Positions 6,380 to 8,299 of a stretch of 8,299 nt of DNA are shown here, piece by piece. The stretch is from positions 1 to 8,299 of the forward strand of contig JAFAGQ010000189.1 of assembly GCA_023422555.1 (NCBI GenBank). Direction: 5' to 3'. Position 1 is the stretch's first letter; every line of letters begins with the position of its first letter. The DNA is from Pseudomonadota bacterium. GTDB taxonomy: Bacteria > Pseudomonadota > Gammaproteobacteria > Burkholderiales > Burkholderiaceae_B. A model generated the notes under the pieces. The model saw only the letters and a program-made list of their open reading frames with translations, was not told where the DNA came from and did no database searches. The translations under genes were made by a program, and so were the position numbers.

Positions 6380-6841
6380 ATGTCGTCTTCCATAAAAGTC
6401 GCTATATCTGATGCCGTCAAGGAGGCCATGCGCGCCAAACAGACGGCCAGACTGGGTACCCTGCGTTTTTTGCAGGCCGCCATCAAACAGAAAGAAATTG
6501 ATGACCGCGTAGAATTGAGTGATGATCAGGTACTGGCCATCATCGAGAAACAGGTCAAACAACGCAAAGAATCCATTGCTGCTTTTGAAAGCGCCGGGCG
6601 TACCGAAACGGCCGAAGCGGAAAAGGCTGAACTTGAAGTCCTTAAGGAATTTTTGCCTGAAGAGGCGTCAGAGCAGGAAGTACAAGAGGCGGTGGACGCA
6701 GCTCTCACGCAGGTCACAGCAGACGGCGTTACCGGGCCGGCAGTCATGGGTAAGGCCATGGCCATTCTGAAGCAGAAACTTGCTGGCCGCACAGATATGG
6801 CCGAGCTATCAAAACGACTGAAAGATCGGCTGAAACCCTGA
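6380..6841 (+). CDS. yqeY: GatB/YqeY domain-containing protein
   Basis: The 153-residue product is full length for the YqeY family (about 150 residues), small helical cytosolic proteins whose fold is shared with the C-terminal region of GatB, the tRNA-dependent amidotransferase subunit. A role in tRNA-related processes is often suggested from that similarity, but the function is not established. Family signatures are visible: AMRAKQTARLGTLR (16-29), KQVKQRKESIAAFESAGR (57-74), the LPEE turn (92-95) and MGKAMAILKQKLAGRTDM (123-140). The ATG at 6380 starts the family-typical N-terminus and has a weak GGAA at a reasonable distance. In-frame ATGs at 6320 and 6347 would add non-conserved residues and overlap the promoter region. 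In many proteobacteria yqeY lies between rpsU and dnaG; here its neighbours are a hydrolase-like gene and dinB, so that linkage is absent. A strong hairpin follows the stop. Confidence 0.93.
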   Translation: MSSSIKVAISDAVKEAMRAKQTARLGTLRFLQAAIKQKEIDDRVELSDDQVLAIIEKQVKQRKESIAAFESAGRTETAEAEKAELEVLKEFLPEEASEQEVQEAVDAALTQVTADGVTGPAVMGKAMAILKQKLAGRTDMAELSKRLKDRLKP

Positions 6842-6847
6842 TCTGTC

Positions 6848-6891
6848 ATTCGCGGACCGCGATTGGTATTCTCCAGCTGCGGTCCGCGAAT
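6848..6891 (+). terminator. Perfect 13-bp hairpin after yqeY, probable terminator
   Basis: ATTCGCGGACCGC (6848-6860) and GCGGTCCGCGAAT (6879-6891) are perfect inverted copies around an 18-base loop, starting 6 bases after the yqeY stop. The plus strand continues TTCTC, a short and imperfect U-rich tail. It is probably the transcription end of yqeY, or a stabilising 3' structure. The loop is larger than in typical intrinsic terminators. Confidence 0.6.
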
Positions 6892-7106
6892 TTCTCGCCT
6901 GCGGATTTTTCGTTCTGAAAATCTCCCACCCCATTCAATTTATCATCCCCAGAGCTTCAACTGAAAATCTTGTCAATGGCGACAGCGCCCATAATGGGAT
7001 TTAGCTCGATTGACACATCTTGCGGTCTATACCTTAAGTCACGACTGTAACGGCAGTCATCAATGCTTTACTCAGAGTAATCACAACTGAAATCTTCTCC
7101 AGGGCT

Positions 7107-7126
7107 GCGGCACTTAGCGGCACTTT
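7107..7126. repeat. Tandem 10-base repeat downstream of dinB
   Basis: GCGGCACTTA (7107-7116) is followed directly by GCGGCACTTT (7117-7126). With the nearby GCCGC at 7134-7138, either copy can form a 5-bp stem that would lie just past the dinB stop on the minus strand. No U run follows in that direction, so it is at best a weak terminator. Confidence 0.4.
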
Positions 7127-7142
7127 TAGAGAAGCCGCCGAA

Positions 7143-8207
7143 TTATAGCAATGACATCTGAATTTCTTCGTCCTGAACTTCAGCAAAAGTACTGACCCCC
7201 AGGCCGAGCAGCCGATATTGCATACGTCGTTTTTGCGGATCTATTCGCGCAAGCAGTGCAGCCGCAGCCTGCCTGACGTCATCCACGGAATACAGTGGAC
7301 TCGAATATGTCTGAGACCGGGTCAGAATCTTGAAAGATGCGGTCTTCAGCTTGAGTGTCACAGTCCGGCCAAACTTGCGTTTGCGAAGAATCTGGTCCCA
7401 CAGCTTGCCGGCAATCGCATCCAGTGGTGCATTCAGTTCATGAAACGGCAGATCACGATCAAAAGTCGTTTCGGTGGAGATCTGCTGCGACTCCTGATTC
7501 CCGTCCACTTCTCGCAGATCGATACCACGCGCCAGTTCATATAACCGTCTTCCATGCTTGCCAAAATGAAAAGACAGTTCCCATTCGCTGCGCAAACGCA
7601 AATCGCCCACCGTTCTCATCTGCAAACGGTGAAACTTGGCCAGCGTTACACGACCTACGCCCGGTATTTTTTCCAGTGGCAACTCCTGCAGAAACTGCTC
7701 GACTCTGGAAGGGGGAATGACACACATGCCATTGGGTTTATTCCAATCCGACGCAATCTTGGCAAGAAATTTATTTGGCGCAATGCCGGCAGAAGCCGTC
7801 AGCGATGTCTGACGATAAATCTCTTCTCGGATGCGACGCGCCACTTCCGTTGCTGACGCAATATTTTTATGGTTGGTGGTGACATCCAGATAAGCCTCAT
7901 CCAGTGATAACGGTTCAATGCGATCCGTGTACTGCAAAAAAATGGATCGCACCTGGCGAGAAACATCGCGGTATAAGGTGAAGTTCGGCGAGATATATAT
8001 GGCATGCGGGCACAACTCGCGCGCCCGCCTGACCGACATGGCAGAGCGCAGACCATATTTTCGCGCTTCATAGGACGCAGCGACAATCACAGAACGAATA
8101 CTGTCCCAGGCGACAACAACAGGCAGCCCTTTGAGTTGCGGATTCTCGCGCAATTCAACAGAAGCATAAAATGCATCCATATCGATATGGACAATTTTTC
8201 TTGTCAT
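7143..8207 (-). CDS. dinB: DNA polymerase IV (Y-family translesion polymerase)
   Basis: The 354-residue product is a full-length Pol IV (E. coli 351 residues), an error-prone polymerase that copies past damaged bases in the cytosol. The N-terminal HIDMDAFYASVE carries the metal-binding Asp9 and, at Tyr14, the position of the steric gate that excludes ribonucleotides. SLDEAYLDV (101-109) supplies Asp103 and Glu104. ASAGIAPNKFLAKIASDWNKP (within about 138-160) and the thumb helix-hairpin-helix IPGVGRVT follow, then the little-finger domain. The protein ends in QMSLL, which fits the QLxLF-type sliding-clamp-binding motif. The ATG at 8207 matches the family start. The ribosome binding site is weak. 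No E. coli-type LexA box, CTGT-N8-ACAG, is visible in the 77 bases upstream, so SOS control is not evident here. It converges with yqeY and diverges from a possible gene at the right edge. Confidence 0.96.
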   Translation of the reverse strand: MTRKIVHIDMDAFYASVELRENPQLKGLPVVVAWDSIRSVIVAASYEARKYGLRSAMSVRRARELCPHAIYISPNFTLYRDVSRQVRSIFLQYTDRIEPLSLDEAYLDVTTNHKNIASATEVARRIREEIYRQTSLTASAGIAPNKFLAKIASDWNKPNGMCVIPPSRVEQFLQELPLEKIPGVGRVTLAKFHRLQMRTVGDLRLRSEWELSFHFGKHGRRLYELARGIDLREVDGNQESQQISTETTFDRDLPFHELNAPLDAIAGKLWDQILRKRKFGRTVTLKLKTASFKILTRSQTYSSPLYSVDDVRQAAAALLARIDPQKRRMQYRLLGLGVSTFAEVQDEEIQMSLL

Positions 8208-8230
8208 GGATCGGAACGTCCAGTTCGTAT

Positions 8231-8245
8231 TACAATGCTATTGTA
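8231..8245. promoter_or_regulatory. Palindrome offering a TACAAT -10 box to both strands upstream of dinB
   Basis: TACAAT-GCT-ATTGTA is a perfect dyad with 6-bp arms. Each arm reads as TACAAT, five of six to the -10 consensus, on one strand, so it could serve dinB leftward (transcription start near 8233) and a gene to the right. Good -35 boxes are missing on both sides. It may equally be a repressor site. Confidence 0.35.
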
Positions 8246-8284
8246 GCCATTCCGGTCACATCCCATTCCAGGTACACATTCATC

Positions 8285-8299
8285 ATGCAAAAATTCGTA
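8285..8299 (+). CDS. Possible start of a plus-strand gene, cut by window edge
   Basis: An ATG at 8285 opens a frame reading MQKFV to the end of the window. The only support is its place about 80 bases from divergent dinB, behind the TACAAT palindrome, and a distant AGG upstream. Five residues are too few to name a family, and the frame may not be a gene. Confidence 0.25.

Larger units (their letters stand above)
6842..7142. other. Non-coding gap between convergent yqeY and dinB
   Basis: This 301-base gap holds the yqeY hairpin at its left end, three close copies of CTGAAA(A)TCT (6915, 6961 and 7087), a tandem GCGGCACTT repeat (7107-7126) near the dinB stop, and an isolated TTGACA at 7010-7015 without a matching -10 box. 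I see no open frame with coding character and no RNA gene that I can name. A small RNA is possible but unsupported. Confidence 0.5.

Noticed and set aside
7010..7038. Perfect TTGACA at 7010-7015 as a promoter for a small RNA in the yqeY-dinB gap
   Set aside because: No acceptable -10 box follows at 16 to 18 bases (the sequence there is CTTAAG-like) and no matching terminator is visible before the dinB end.
8211..8225. GAAC-N5-GTTC upstream of dinB as a Gram-positive-type LexA site
   Set aside because: That site needs a 4-base centre, here it is 5, and the lineage suggested by the other genes would be expected to use a different LexA motif.

Overview
The window is a stretch of bacterial chromosome carrying ordinary housekeeping genes, with no sign of phage, transposon, CRISPR or defence genes. 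The architecture of PurL (a single large chain with a glutaminase domain, and an insert I recall from beta-proteobacterial PurLs), the PbpG, GuaB and DinB sequences and a mid-50s G+C impression suggest a beta-proteobacterium of the Burkholderiales. An Alcaligenaceae member such as Advenella or a relative is my guess; the family level is inference.

Layout from left to right: the first 28 codons of guaB (minus strand, running off the left edge) behind a strong sigma-70 promoter; purL (minus, about 4.06 kb); an AT-rich divergent intergenic region of about 340 bases with promoter elements on both strands; pbpG (plus), a periplasmic penicillin-binding endopeptidase ending at a good intrinsic terminator; a convergent alpha/beta-hydrolase-like gene (minus) that appears to have lost its catalytic Ser and His; yqeY (plus), divergent from it by 62 bases; a 301-base non-coding gap opening with a perfect 13-bp hairpin; dinB (minus), DNA polymerase IV; and perhaps the first codons of another plus-strand gene at the right edge.

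purL and guaB both serve purine nucleotide synthesis (PurL on the way to IMP, GuaB from IMP to XMP) and lie in the same direction 97 bases apart. guaB still has its own promoter, with an inverted repeat around its -10 box. The other genes look functionally unrelated and are mostly single transcription units in alternating orientation.

I did not find a convincing new system. The items most worth a second look are the apparently catalytically dead YpfH-like protein, the dyads at the two purine-gene promoters, and the non-ATG start of purL behind a long AT-rich leader without a clear ribosome binding site.
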